Positions 26,768 through 35,346 of a stretch of DNA of 64,000 nucleotides are shown here, one piece after another (the first letter of the stretch is position 1; each line of letters starts with the position of its first letter). The stretch covers positions 153,756 to 217,755 of the forward strand of contig NZ_CADIKL010000011.1 in assembly GCF_902859945.1 (NCBI RefSeq), given 5' to 3'. The notes under the pieces were generated by a model that did no database searches, was not told where the DNA came from, and saw only the letters and a list, made by a program, of their open reading frames with translations. A program made the translations under genes and the position numbers. This stretch comes from Paraburkholderia caffeinitolerans (GTDB taxonomy: Bacteria > Pseudomonadota > Gammaproteobacteria > Burkholderiales > Burkholderiaceae).

Positions 26768-28597
26768 ATGCCCATCCACAATGCCGATATCGCCGAAGTA
26801 TTCAGCGAGATAGCCGACCTGCTCGACATTCAGGGCAGCAATCCCTTTCGCGTGCGCGCTTACCGCAACGCCGCCCGCTCGGTGAGCGAATACACGCAAA
26901 ACGTGCGGACGATGGTGGCTCAGGGCGCCGACCTGAGGGCGATTCCCGCCATCGGCGACGACCTCGCGCTGAAGATCCAGGAGATCGTGAGCACCGGCAC
27001 CTGCTCGATGCTCGCGAAACTGCGCACCGGAATGCCGTCGGCGATCACGGCGTTACTGCACATTCCGGGCCTCGGGCCCAGGCGCGTGCGCAAGCTCTAC
27101 GAGCAACTGCACGTGCAATCGCTGCAGGAACTGGAGCGCGCCGCGGCCGAAGGCCGGATCCACCAGTTGCCCGGCTTCGGCAAGCAGACCGAAGCGCAGA
27201 TCCTCGCGCACATTCAGGCGCGCCTCGACAAGGCGCGCCGCTTTCCGTTCGTGCAGGCGAGTCAGCGTGCAGAGCCGCTGCTGGCCTGGCTTGCCGCCTC
27301 GCCGCAGGTGGAGCGCGTCGAGGCGGCAGGCAGCCTGCGGCGGCTGCGCGACACGGTGGGTGACATCGACATCGTGGCGAGCGCGCGCGATCCGGCTGCC
27401 GTCACGGGCCGCTTTGCCAGTTACGAAGACGTCACCAAGGTGCTCGCGCAAGGCCCGACCCGCGCCAGCGTCGTGCTGCGCGGCGGTCTGCAAGTCGATC
27501 TGCGCGTGGTCGAGCCCGCGAGCTTTGGCGCCGCGCTGGTCTACTTCACCGGCTCGAAGGCGCACAACGTGGCGTTGCGCCGGCTCGGCCAGCAACGCGG
27601 CCTCAAGATCAACGAATATGGCGTCTTTCGCGCGGACACCCGCATTGCTGGCGAGACCGAGGCGTCCGTCTATGAGGCCGTCGGCCTCTGCTGGATCCCC
27701 CCGGAGCTGCGCGAAAACGCGGGAGAGATCGACGCCGCGCGCGCCGGCGCATTGCCGGCGTTGATCACCCGCGCCGATCTGCGCGGCGACCTGCACGCAC
27801 ATACAGTGGCGAGCGACGGCCGCGCCTCCCTGCACGAAATGGCGCTTGCCGCGCGCGAGCGCGGCTTGTCCTGGCTCGCCATCACGGATCACTCGAAGCG
27901 CCTCGCCATGGCACATGGTCTCGGGGCCGCCAGGCTCGCCGCGCAGATCGACGAGATCGACGGGCTCAACGCCCAACTCACGGGCATTACGCTGCTCAAG
28001 GGCATCGAAGTCGACATCCTCGAAGACGGCAGCCTCGATCTGCCCGACTCGATCCTCGCGCGCCTCGATCTCGTGGTCGGTGCGATACACAGCCATTTCG
28101 ACCTGCCGCGCGAGCGACAGACCGAGCGGATCCTGCGTGCGATGGACCACCCCTGCTTCACCCTGCTTGCGCACCCGAGCGGCCGCCTGATCGGCAGCCG
28201 CGAACCGTGCGATATCGACATGCTGCGCGTCGTGCGCAAGGCGCGGGCGCGCGGCTGCTTTCTCGAGCTCAACGCCCAGCCCGAACGCCTCGACCTGACC
28301 GACACGGCCTGCCGCATGGCGAAGGATCATGGCGTGCTGGTCTCGATCGGCTCCGACGCACATAGCGTGGCCGGACTCGACGACCTGCGCCTGGGCGTCA
28401 ACCAGGCGCGCCGGGGCTGGCTCGAAAAGGCGGACGTGCTGAACGCGCGTCCGCTCGCGAAGCTGCGGGCGCTCATTGCGCCTACGATGCGTGAAACGCC
28501 GGAAGACAACATGGCCGCCATTGCGCGAGCGCGTCGTGCTCACTCGCATGTGGCGGGCCAAGGCCGCTCAGGCCAACAAAAGGCCGCAAGCCAGTGA
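26768..28597 (+). CDS. polX: DNA polymerase/3'-5' exonuclease PolX
   Basis: The 609-residue protein has an N-terminal helix-hairpin-helix and polX core (GIDLQGSNPFR-like start, GPRRVRKLYEQL, GDIDIV with metal Asp residues). A C-terminal PHP phosphoesterase domain follows (GDLHAHTVASDG, HSHFD, GSDAH). Family members fill short gaps and proofread during base-excision repair. Its place between the kinase fusion and the PHB depolymerase gene in a low-oxygen operon is unexpected. No strong ribosome site is seen before the ATG. Confidence 0.93.
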   Translation: MPIHNADIAEVFSEIADLLDIQGSNPFRVRAYRNAARSVSEYTQNVRTMVAQGADLRAIPAIGDDLALKIQEIVSTGTCSMLAKLRTGMPSAITALLHIPGLGPRRVRKLYEQLHVQSLQELERAAAEGRIHQLPGFGKQTEAQILAHIQARLDKARRFPFVQASQRAEPLLAWLAASPQVERVEAAGSLRRLRDTVGDIDIVASARDPAAVTGRFASYEDVTKVLAQGPTRASVVLRGGLQVDLRVVEPASFGAALVYFTGSKAHNVALRRLGQQRGLKINEYGVFRADTRIAGETEASVYEAVGLCWIPPELRENAGEIDAARAGALPALITRADLRGDLHAHTVASDGRASLHEMALAARERGLSWLAITDHSKRLAMAHGLGAARLAAQIDEIDGLNAQLTGITLLKGIEVDILEDGSLDLPDSILARLDLVVGAIHSHFDLPRERQTERILRAMDHPCFTLLAHPSGRLIGSREPCDIDMLRVVRKARARGCFLELNAQPERLDLTDTACRMAKDHGVLVSIGSDAHSVAGLDDLRLGVNQARRGWLEKADVLNARPLAKLRALIAPTMRETPEDNMAAIARARRAHSHVAGQGRSGQQKAASQ

Positions 28598-28605
28598 GGT
28601 CAACC

Positions 28606-29931
28606 ATGTGGTATGCCCTGGTCGAACAGCAGCGCCAATGGCTGCGCGCATGGCGCGCGGCATCGCAATCCATGCGCAGCGCCTATGAGGCGTGGCCTGC
28701 GCCCCCGCTCGCGCACGCCGCTTCATCCTGCTACGCCGATCTGTACGAGCCCCTGTTGGGCCTCGCGGACGGCCCGCCGCCGTTCGCGATCGACGCCATC
28801 ACGCTCGCGGGCCGCCGCTGCGCCGTCGAGGAAAGCATCGTCGCGCGCACGCCGTTTTGCGACCTGCGCCACTTCGCGCGCCCCAACGCCGCACGCGCCG
28901 TGCTGCTGTGCGCGCCGCTAGCCGGCCATGCGACCGTCATGATGCGGGAGACCGTGGAGGCGCTGCTCGCCGATGGCGACGTCTACGTCACCGACTGGGT
29001 CAACGCGCGCGACGTGCCGCTCGCGGCGGGACGCTTCGGCCTGAACGAATACGTGGCGATGCTCGACGGTTTCATCGGCCAGCTTGAACAGGACGGCCGG
29101 CCGTTGCACGTTGTCGCGGTCTGCCAATCCACGTTTCCCGCGCTCGGCACGCTTGCGCTGCGCGCGCAGCGCGCACTGGCGGCGCCCGCCAGCATCACGC
29201 TGATAGGCGGCCCGCTCGACGCGCGTATCAATCCGGGCACGCTCGGTCTCGCCGCCGCGTCGCATACGCTCGACTGGTGCGAGCGCCATCTGATCGATGT
29301 CGTGCCGCCGGGGTTCGCGGGGCACGGCCGGCGGGTGTTTCCGACTTATCTGCAGCAGGCCGAGATCGCCATCGTCTACCCGCAGCGGTACGTTTCGCTG
29401 ATCGATCGCTACGCCCATGCCAGCTCGCACGGCGACGCCCGCGCGCTGGCCAGCGCGCGCCGGGCGTTGATCGAATACACCGCGCTGATCGACATGCCCG
29501 CCGAGTACTTTCTCGACACCATCGATATCGTGTTCCAGCGCGCGCTGCTCGCGAACCGCACATGGCGCGTCGCGGACGGCACGGCCAACACTAGCGGCAC
29601 TAGCAGCGCAAACGCAGGAAGCGCTGCAAGCGGCACGCTCGTCGAGCCGGCGGCATTGCGCGATGTCGCGCTCTTGAGCGTGGAGGGCACGCGCGATGCC
29701 GTCACCGGGACCGGGCAGACACACGCGGCGCTCGAGATGTGCAGCGGCATTGCGCCGGATGCGCGGCAGCGCCTCGACGTGGACGGGTGTGACCACTACG
29801 GGCTGTTCACGGGCGAGCGCTGGCGCGCCGACGTGCATCCCGCGCTGCAGGCGACTTTCGCAAAGGCCGAGGCTGCCGCCCGCTCGCGCCAGCACGCGAA
29901 CCCGCGCGGGCCCCGCGCCGTGCGTGCCTGA
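28606..29931 (+). CDS. phaZ: Intracellular polyhydroxyalkanoate depolymerase
   Basis: The 441-residue protein is of the PHB_depo_C type. The nucleophile Cys lies in VVAVCQST, as in the PhaZ1 class, and His/Asp candidates are in VDGCDHYGLF and EGTRDAVTG. It releases hydroxybutyrate units from stored PHB in the cytoplasm. I chose the ATG at 28606, with GAGG six bases upstream, overlapping the end region of polX. A low-complexity Ser/Gly/Asn stretch near 325-345 interrupts the domain. It lies tail to tail with the PHB synthase gene. Confidence 0.88.
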   Translation: MWYALVEQQRQWLRAWRAASQSMRSAYEAWPAPPLAHAASSCYADLYEPLLGLADGPPPFAIDAITLAGRRCAVEESIVARTPFCDLRHFARPNAARAVLLCAPLAGHATVMMRETVEALLADGDVYVTDWVNARDVPLAAGRFGLNEYVAMLDGFIGQLEQDGRPLHVVAVCQSTFPALGTLALRAQRALAAPASITLIGGPLDARINPGTLGLAAASHTLDWCERHLIDVVPPGFAGHGRRVFPTYLQQAEIAIVYPQRYVSLIDRYAHASSHGDARALASARRALIEYTALIDMPAEYFLDTIDIVFQRALLANRTWRVADGTANTSGTSSANAGSAASGTLVEPAALRDVALLSVEGTRDAVTGTGQTHAALEMCSGIAPDARQRLDVDGCDHYGLFTGERWRADVHPALQATFAKAEAAARSRQHANPRGPRAVRA

Positions 29932-29974
29932 ATCGTCTGATTCGTGCCGGGTTCGTGCCGGGTTCGCCCCTGAT

Positions 29975-31798
29975 TCAAGTCTGCAGCACGTATTCGCCGG
30001 GCGCCGCGCCCAGTCCCGCAGCCGGCGTGCGCGCCGGCGCCTCGCCCGTCGAGCGCTCGCGCAGCCAGTCGCGCCAGCAGGTCCACCAGGACCCCTCTAC
30101 CACGGGCGCGCCCTTCACGAATTCATGCTGGCTGCGGTACGCCGCGCCGGCCTCGCGGGTGGCGCACCGATAGTAGCGATCCGCATGGCCGGGCTCGGAG
30201 ACGATGCCCGCGTTGTGGCCGCCCGCCGTCAGCACGAAGGTGAGCGCGTTGTGGGTGAGCAGATGCAGCTTGTAGACCGAGCGCCACGGCGAGACGTGAT
30301 CGCGCTCGGTGCCGACGACGAACATCGGCGCCTCGATATCCGAGAGCGCGACCGGCTGGCCGCCGACGCAATAGCGGCCCGCCGCGAGGTCGTTGTGGAG
30401 AAAGAGATGCGTGAGGTACTCGGTATGCATGCGATACGGCATGCGGGTCGTATCCGCATTCCACGACATGAGGTCGTTGGGCTTCGTGCGCCGCCCGAGC
30501 AGATACTCGCTCATCATGCGCGACCAGATCAGATCGCGGGCATTGAGCAACTGGAATGCAGCCGACATCTGCGCGCCGTCCAGGTAGCCCTGCCGCCACA
30601 TCAGCGCGTCGAGCGCCGAAAGCTCGCTTGCATCGATGAAGAGCCCAAGCTCGCCCGGTTCGCTGAAATCGGTCAATGCGGCCAGCAGCGTGATCGAGCG
30701 CAGCGCGTCGCGCCGGCCATCGCGTGCGAGCGCCGCCGCGCCGATCGCGAGCAGCGTTCCGCCGAGGCAATAGCCCATCGCGTGCACGGCCTCGCCGCAC
30801 CGCGCGCGCACTGCTTCGAGCGCGGCGAAAAAACCGTCGCGCAGGTAATCGTCGAGGCCGAGATCGCGCGCTTCTGCGCCCGGATTGCGCCACGAAATCG
30901 CGAACACCGTGAAGCCCGCTCCCACCAGAAAGCGGATCAGCGAGTCGTGCGGCTGCAAGTCGAGGATGTAGTACTTCATGATCCACGACGGCACGATCAG
31001 GATCGGCTCGCGGGCCACGCCAGTTGTCGCCGGATCGTACTGAAGCAGCTCGCAGATCTCGTTGCGCCACACGACCCGGCCTGGCGTAAGCGCGACGTCT
31101 CGGCCCGGCACGAAACTCTGCGCGCCGCGCGGATGCACGCCGGCCAGGCTGCCGGCCATGGCCATGGCGTCTTCGAGCCAGTTGCGCAGGCCGGCGGCGA
31201 GATTCGCGCCGCCGTTGCGGATCGTCGTATCGAGCACGAGCGGATTGGTGGCGATGAAATTGCCGGGCGAGCACGCATCGAGCCACTGGCGCGCCGCGAA
31301 GCCCACCAGTTGCGCATGGTGCCGCTCGACGCCCGGAACACCGCGCGTCGCCTCGCGCCACCAGCGCTGAACCCCGAGAAAGGCATCGCGATACAGCTGA
31401 AAAGGCCAGTTCGACCACGCGGCGGCCGCGAAGCGCGGGTCGGCCAAGCCTGCGTGCACCGCAACGCCGCCTTCATCCTCCTCATCAGCGTCCGCGCCAG
31501 CAACGGGCACAGCGGCGGGAAAGAAGCTCGCGGCGAGCCACCCGTGCGTGGCGAGGTCGAAGCATTTGCCGGGCGCAATCGCGAGATGCGCTCCCCAGTC
31601 GATGGCGGCGAGCGCAAGCGAAATCGGCGAGAGGCCAAACGTCATGAGGGCCATGGCCGAGTGGGCCGCCCGGTTCCATTCGTCGCCCGATAACGTCTCC
31701 GGCCGGGCGCAATCGGCGGCACTGGCAGGCGCGCCAAGGGAGACGCGCGCGCGCTCGTCGATTCGCGTTTCGGCATCGTGCACGGCAGCTTTCATCAT
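29975..31798 (-). CDS. phaC: Class I poly-3-hydroxyalkanoate synthase
   Basis: The 607-residue protein has the lipase-like box GYCLGGT with the catalytic Cys. The Asp is in GTERDHVSPW and the His in GGHNAGIV, completing the triad. It polymerises 3-hydroxyacyl-CoA into storage granules. AGGGGAAGA precedes the ATG at 31798. An FNR-type box shared with acetate kinase lies 110 bases upstream, so polymer synthesis would rise when oxygen falls and NADH accumulates. Confidence 0.93.
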   Translation of the reverse strand: MMKAAVHDAETRIDERARVSLGAPASAADCARPETLSGDEWNRAAHSAMALMTFGLSPISLALAAIDWGAHLAIAPGKCFDLATHGWLAASFFPAAVPVAGADADEEDEGGVAVHAGLADPRFAAAAWSNWPFQLYRDAFLGVQRWWREATRGVPGVERHHAQLVGFAARQWLDACSPGNFIATNPLVLDTTIRNGGANLAAGLRNWLEDAMAMAGSLAGVHPRGAQSFVPGRDVALTPGRVVWRNEICELLQYDPATTGVAREPILIVPSWIMKYYILDLQPHDSLIRFLVGAGFTVFAISWRNPGAEARDLGLDDYLRDGFFAALEAVRARCGEAVHAMGYCLGGTLLAIGAAALARDGRRDALRSITLLAALTDFSEPGELGLFIDASELSALDALMWRQGYLDGAQMSAAFQLLNARDLIWSRMMSEYLLGRRTKPNDLMSWNADTTRMPYRMHTEYLTHLFLHNDLAAGRYCVGGQPVALSDIEAPMFVVGTERDHVSPWRSVYKLHLLTHNALTFVLTAGGHNAGIVSEPGHADRYYRCATREAGAAYRSQHEFVKGAPVVEGSWWTCWRDWLRERSTGEAPARTPAAGLGAAPGEYVLQT

Positions 31799-31907
31799 TC
31801 TTCCCCTGTTTCGATCCGGCCAGTTGATAGGCACCGCGTCGCGCGCCATCCGGCGATGACCCGCGGCCACAACCGCTCCACTGTGGGTTCGCCGCGCGCG
31901 GGCCTCG

Positions 31908-31921
31908 TTGATCTGAGTCAA
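31908..31921. promoter_or_regulatory. Bidirectional FNR/ANR box (TTGAT-N4-GTCAA)
   Basis: It lies between the divergent phaC and acetate kinase genes. Predicted starts are near 31873 (minus) and 31956 (plus). Confidence 0.8.
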
Positions 31922-32031
31922 GCGTGCGGGCGCCCCCAGACATACACTGCGTTGCACCAACTGCCGGAGCAGACACCGAGCCACGCGATGGCCGCCGTCG
32001 GCAGGCGCCTGAACCCGCACCGGGGAGACCC

Positions 32032-33246
32032 ATGCGCACGCTTGCACTGCTTGTCATCAATGCCGGTTCGTCGAGCGTCAAGTTCGCCGTGTTCGCCTGG
32101 CCGGCGCATGGCGACCCGCAGCGCCAGCCGCTGCACGAAGGCGAAGCGATCGACGCGGCCAATGGCATCGCGATCCGCTTCGACGCGGCCCCCGAGCGCC
32201 TGCTGCAAAATGCACCCGGCGAGGACCCGTTTCGCCGGGCCCTCCGCGAGATCGTGGACTGGACGCGCGAGCGGCTCCCGCATCTCACGCTGGGCGCCGT
32301 CGCGCATCGCGTTGTGCACGGTGGCGCGCAGTATGCGGCGCCGGTGATCGTCGACGCCGGCGTGCTCGGCGCGCTGCGCCGGCTCACGCCGCTCGCGCCT
32401 TTGCATCAGCCGCATAGCCTCGATGCAATCGCCTTGCTGCGCACCGCCTTTGCGGGCGTCCCGCAGATTGCGGTATTCGATACGGCGTTCCATCGGACGC
32501 TGCCGCACAACGAGCAACTGCTGCCACTGCCGCATGCATGGTTCGACAAGGGCGTGCGCCGCTATGGCTTTTATGGCTTGTCCTACGAATACCTGAGCGT
32601 CGCGCTCGACGAGACCTTCGGCTCGCGCGCACAGGGCCGTGTGATTGCGGCCCACCTCCGCGGCGGCGCGAGCCTGTGCGCCATGCGCGCGCTGCGCAGC
32701 GTCGCGACGACGATGGGGTTTTCCGCGCTCGATGGCCTGATGATGGGCACGCGCTGCGGCACGCTCGATCCCGGCGCCGTGCTGCATCTGCTAGACGTCG
32801 AGCACCTCAGCCACGAAGCGCTCGGCCGGATCCTCTATCACGAGTCGGGGCTCAAGGGCGTGTCCGGCATCTCGTCCGATCCGCGAGAGCTGCTCGCGCG
32901 AGAGGCGAGCGGCGATGCCCGCGCGCACGACGCGCTCGCGCTGTACGCGCACCGGATCGTGCGCGAGATGGGCGCGCTCGCCGCGCTGCTGGGCGGTCTC
33001 GACATGCTGGTTTTCACCGCCGGCATCGGCGAGCATTGCGCGGCTTTGCGCGAGCGGATCTGTGCGGCGTTCGGCTGGCTAGGCGTCGAGCTGGACCCGG
33101 CGGCGAACGCCGCGAATGCGCACGTGATCTCGCATGCGTCGAGCGCGGTGACGGTGGTGGTCGAGCCGACCAACGAGGCGTGGATCGCCGCGCGCGACGC
33201 GATCCGGCTGCTGCATGCCCGGCAGCGGCATGTTGCGGGAATGTGA
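32032..33246 (+). CDS. ackA: Acetate kinase
   Basis: The 404-residue protein starts LLVINAGSSSVKF and carries HRVVHGG, FDTAFHRTLP and the C-terminal FTAGIGEHCAALRE, all typical of acetate kinase. It makes ATP and acetate from acetyl phosphate. No phosphotransacetylase gene is in the window. GGGGAGA precedes the ATG at 32032. Shared control with phaC suggests that carbon is sent either to storage or to acetate with ATP gain at low oxygen. Confidence 0.93.
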   Translation: MRTLALLVINAGSSSVKFAVFAWPAHGDPQRQPLHEGEAIDAANGIAIRFDAAPERLLQNAPGEDPFRRALREIVDWTRERLPHLTLGAVAHRVVHGGAQYAAPVIVDAGVLGALRRLTPLAPLHQPHSLDAIALLRTAFAGVPQIAVFDTAFHRTLPHNEQLLPLPHAWFDKGVRRYGFYGLSYEYLSVALDETFGSRAQGRVIAAHLRGGASLCAMRALRSVATTMGFSALDGLMMGTRCGTLDPGAVLHLLDVEHLSHEALGRILYHESGLKGVSGISSDPRELLAREASGDARAHDALALYAHRIVREMGALAALLGGLDMLVFTAGIGEHCAALRERICAAFGWLGVELDPAANAANAHVISHASSAVTVVVEPTNEAWIAARDAIRLLHARQRHVAGM

Positions 33247-33252
33247 AGCGCG

Positions 33253-33336
33253 GCGTGCATCGCTGGCGATGCCGCCGCCCACGAGCACGTAATCGAAGCG
33301 CAGTTCGCGCACCGCTTGCTCCGACGCCATGTTCAT
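33253..33336 (-). pseudogene. FAD-dependent oxidoreductase, first 28 codons only
   Basis: From an ATG at 33334-33336 the reading is MNMASEQAVRELRFDYVLVG followed by GGIASDA, the dinucleotide-binding start of a pyridine-nucleotide-disulfide oxidoreductase. It then runs into the end of acetate kinase with no more similarity. The ATG overlaps the flavodoxin stop (ATGA), so it was once the last gene of the operon. The rest appears deleted. Confidence 0.7.
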
Positions 33337-33857
33337 CGGACCACCACCTCGCGTTCGCGCGCGGCCAGCGCATCCTTGATCGCCAGCACGAAGCGGGCCA
33401 CCTTCTCCACCGCCACATCGCGCTGCATATCGCGCGCGGAAATCGCGCAGGTGGCGAGCGGCGCGCGGTGGGCGAGCTGCTGCATCTGCGCGAACGTGTC
33501 TTCGCTACCGCGCGCGCCCATCGTGCAGAAGAACGCCGTGGCGCGCACCTCGTGCCCGTGCTGCGCAAGCCAGGTCGCGACCGGCGTCGAGGCGCGGGCG
33601 GCCCACACCGGCGTACCGACCAGCACCACGTCGTAATTCGCGAGCGCATGCGTCATCGGCCGCAAGTGCGCGGGGCGCTTGCGGACCACGTCGAGAATCG
33701 AGCGCAGGAATCCGAACGGTCCCGCGCGCCGCCCGAAATCGACCTCCTGCAGCCGTTCATAATCGCCATCGAGTTCGGCTGCAAGCCGCCCGGCAAACTC
33801 GGCCGTGGTCTCGCTGCGCGAATAGAAAACCACGAGGATTCGCGATGGAGCGCTCAT
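33333..33857 (-). CDS. Flavodoxin-like protein
   Basis: The 174-residue protein has the flavodoxin pattern: RILVVFYSRSETTAEFA for the phosphate loop, then VVLVGTPVWAARAS and FFCTMGARGSEDTF for the isoalloxazine loops. It would carry electrons with FMN. GGAGGTGCGG lies before the ATG at 33857. It is the second-to-last gene of the low-oxygen operon that starts at 36836 and overlaps the oxidoreductase relic, a likely former partner. Confidence 0.85.
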   Translation of the reverse strand: MSAPSRILVVFYSRSETTAEFAGRLAAELDGDYERLQEVDFGRRAGPFGFLRSILDVVRKRPAHLRPMTHALANYDVVLVGTPVWAARASTPVATWLAQHGHEVRATAFFCTMGARGSEDTFAQMQQLAHRAPLATCAISARDMQRDVAVEKVARFVLAIKDALAAREREVVVR

Positions 33858-33859
33858 GG

Positions 33860-33913
33860 CTACCGCACCTCCATGAAATGCCACGGGCGCGCGAAGCATG
33901 CGACAGCGTTCAT
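33860..33913 (-). CDS. Possible 17-residue coupled mini-gene
   Basis: The ATG overlaps the stop of the upstream gene (ATGA) and has AAGGGGG before it. The frame MNAVACFARPWHFMEVR ends two bases before the flavodoxin ATG. It may only keep ribosomes moving to the flavodoxin start. Low confidence as a functional peptide. Confidence 0.3.
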   Translation of the reverse strand: MNAVACFARPWHFMEVR

Positions 33914-34140
33914 TGCGCCCCCTTCCATTCGGCCTGAAGTTGTGCACACGGGGCCGACTGGCTCGCCTGCGCGCAGGCGAGCGCGTTGTCAGCAGACGTA
34001 TTGGCGGCGAGCGCATCGAGGAAGCGCTGCACGGGCACGCCGCCGCATCGCTCGACGACGATGAAACCCGCGCAAGCAATGGCCGACGCCGTCACCACGC
34101 CGAACGCCAGCCATTCGAATCGGCGAAACAAGCGATACAT
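33910..34140 (-). CDS. Small single-helix membrane protein
   Basis: The 76-residue protein has one hydrophobic segment (about 9-27, FEWLAFGVVTASAIACAGF). Its outer part has several Cys residues (RCGG, LACAQ, APCAQL) that could pair in the periplasm. AGGGAG precedes the ATG at 34140. It sits between a BON gene and the flavodoxin gene in one operon. Function is unknown. Confidence 0.65.
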   Translation of the reverse strand: MYRLFRRFEWLAFGVVTASAIACAGFIVVERCGGVPVQRFLDALAANTSADNALACAQASQSAPCAQLQAEWKGAQ

Positions 34141-34163
34141 CGCCGTGCTCCCTGGGTTGCCAT

Positions 34164-34814
34164 TCATTCGATGTCCAGAAGATCAACGATCGCGCGCACG
34201 CCCGGCGTGGCCTTCGCCGCCCCGCACACGAGACGCCGCTCGGCGTGCGAAGCGACCTTGCCGGTCAGGATGGCCGTGCCGTCATCGATCTCGATCCCGA
34301 TATGCTTCGCTTCGCGATCCCCGTGCCTCTGAATCGCATCCCGAATGCCGCTTGCGATGTCCTCGGCCGAGGCCTCGCCGCGAATACGGATTTTGTCGGT
34401 GACCCCAGTCACGCCACGCAGATGCGCGATCGCACTTTGCGCGGCGTGGCTCTGGTAGCCCCAGTCGCAATCGCCCGACAGCGTGACCCGGCCCTTCTCG
34501 ACCTGCACCTGCACGTTCTGGTTGTTCAGTCCGACGGTCCATTCGAGAATCGAGCGCACTGTGCTCGCGATGTCCTCGTCGCTGCGCGCGTCGTGGCGCG
34601 GCAGGCGCACCTCCATTTCGACGACGATCCCGCGCAAGCCAGAGACTCTGCCCGCCGCCCGCTCCGCCGCGAGTTTCTGCGCGAAGCTGGCCGGATGCCC
34701 TGAAAGGGTGACCACGCCATTTGACACTTCCACGCCAATCTCCGCGAGATTGATCGACTTGTCCCACGCGAACTCGGCTTCCACGTCGCGCTTCAATTCG
34801 ATATCGGTTTTCAT
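34164..34814 (-). CDS. Three-BON-domain protein
   Basis: The 216-residue protein contains three BON repeats, marked by GVEVSNGVVTLSG, VQVEKGRVTLSGD and IEIDDGTAILTGK, and ends in the dyad ATPGVRAIVDLLDIE. There is no signal peptide, so a cytoplasmic role is likely, unlike the periplasmic OsmY group. BON domains are thought to bind phospholipid. GGAG lies well placed before the ATG. It is closely related to the proteins at 36971-37621, 48980-49474 and 63510-63890. Confidence 0.92.
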   Translation of the reverse strand: MKTDIELKRDVEAEFAWDKSINLAEIGVEVSNGVVTLSGHPASFAQKLAAERAAGRVSGLRGIVVEMEVRLPRHDARSDEDIASTVRSILEWTVGLNNQNVQVQVEKGRVTLSGDCDWGYQSHAAQSAIAHLRGVTGVTDKIRIRGEASAEDIASGIRDAIQRHGDREAKHIGIEIDDGTAILTGKVASHAERRLVCGAAKATPGVRAIVDLLDIE

Positions 34815-34831
34815 TGAATTGCACTCCTGAT

Positions 34832-35296
34832 TTAAATGCTGACATAGCCCCGGAAGCACCATGGCAGCGGCATCTGCTGCTGCGCGGGGGAAGCGCCCGA
34901 CTGCTCCACGCAACTGCCGAAGAAGCCCGGTGCGCCATCGGCGGAAAAGACCGGTACGAAGGCGAAGGCGTCGTTCACCCGGATGAGGAAATCGCGGTTG
35001 TAACGCGACGGAGCAAAGATCTCGATCGACTGGAAGAACGCACGGCCATGGGCCATTTCACGCGCCTGCGGCGCGGCCGGCCCCCGCATGTCATATCGCG
35101 CCGGCAACTCGTCGCTGTGCGCGCCGCGCCGCACCGCCTCGCCGGGACTGAAGACCAGTTCGACGCCCGGGTACGGCAAGCAATGCGGCTGCTGTGCGAC
35201 CGGCCCTTCCGGGCCAAGCAAAAGCGGCGGATACGCCCACATCGACATATTGACCACCGGGGTTCTGCGCGAAAAATATTCTGCGAGCCAGTTCAT
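34832..35296 (-). CDS. Hypothetical protein in the low-oxygen redox operon
   Basis: The 154-residue protein begins MNWLAEYFSRRTPVV and is rich in Pro and aromatic residues, with no membrane segment or known motif. AAGGAGGAG directly before the ATG is one of the strongest ribosome sites in the window, so high expression is likely. It lies 17 bases before the BON gene and 50 bases after the LOG-family gene. Confidence 0.7.
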   Translation of the reverse strand: MNWLAEYFSRRTPVVNMSMWAYPPLLLGPEGPVAQQPHCLPYPGVELVFSPGEAVRRGAHSDELPARYDMRGPAAPQAREMAHGRAFFQSIEIFAPSRYNRDFLIRVNDAFAFVPVFSADGAPGFFGSCVEQSGASPAQQQMPLPWCFRGYVSI

Positions 35297-35346
35297 CACT
35301 CCTCCTTGCCTTGAAAAGCACCGCACGCGCCTGCGTCCGCATGCGG

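Noticed and set aside
25143..28561. Long open frames on the minus strand opposite the kinase fusion and polX
   Set aside because: These are antisense shadows caused by high GC third positions; they show no domain and no ribosome site, while the plus-strand genes have clear motifs.
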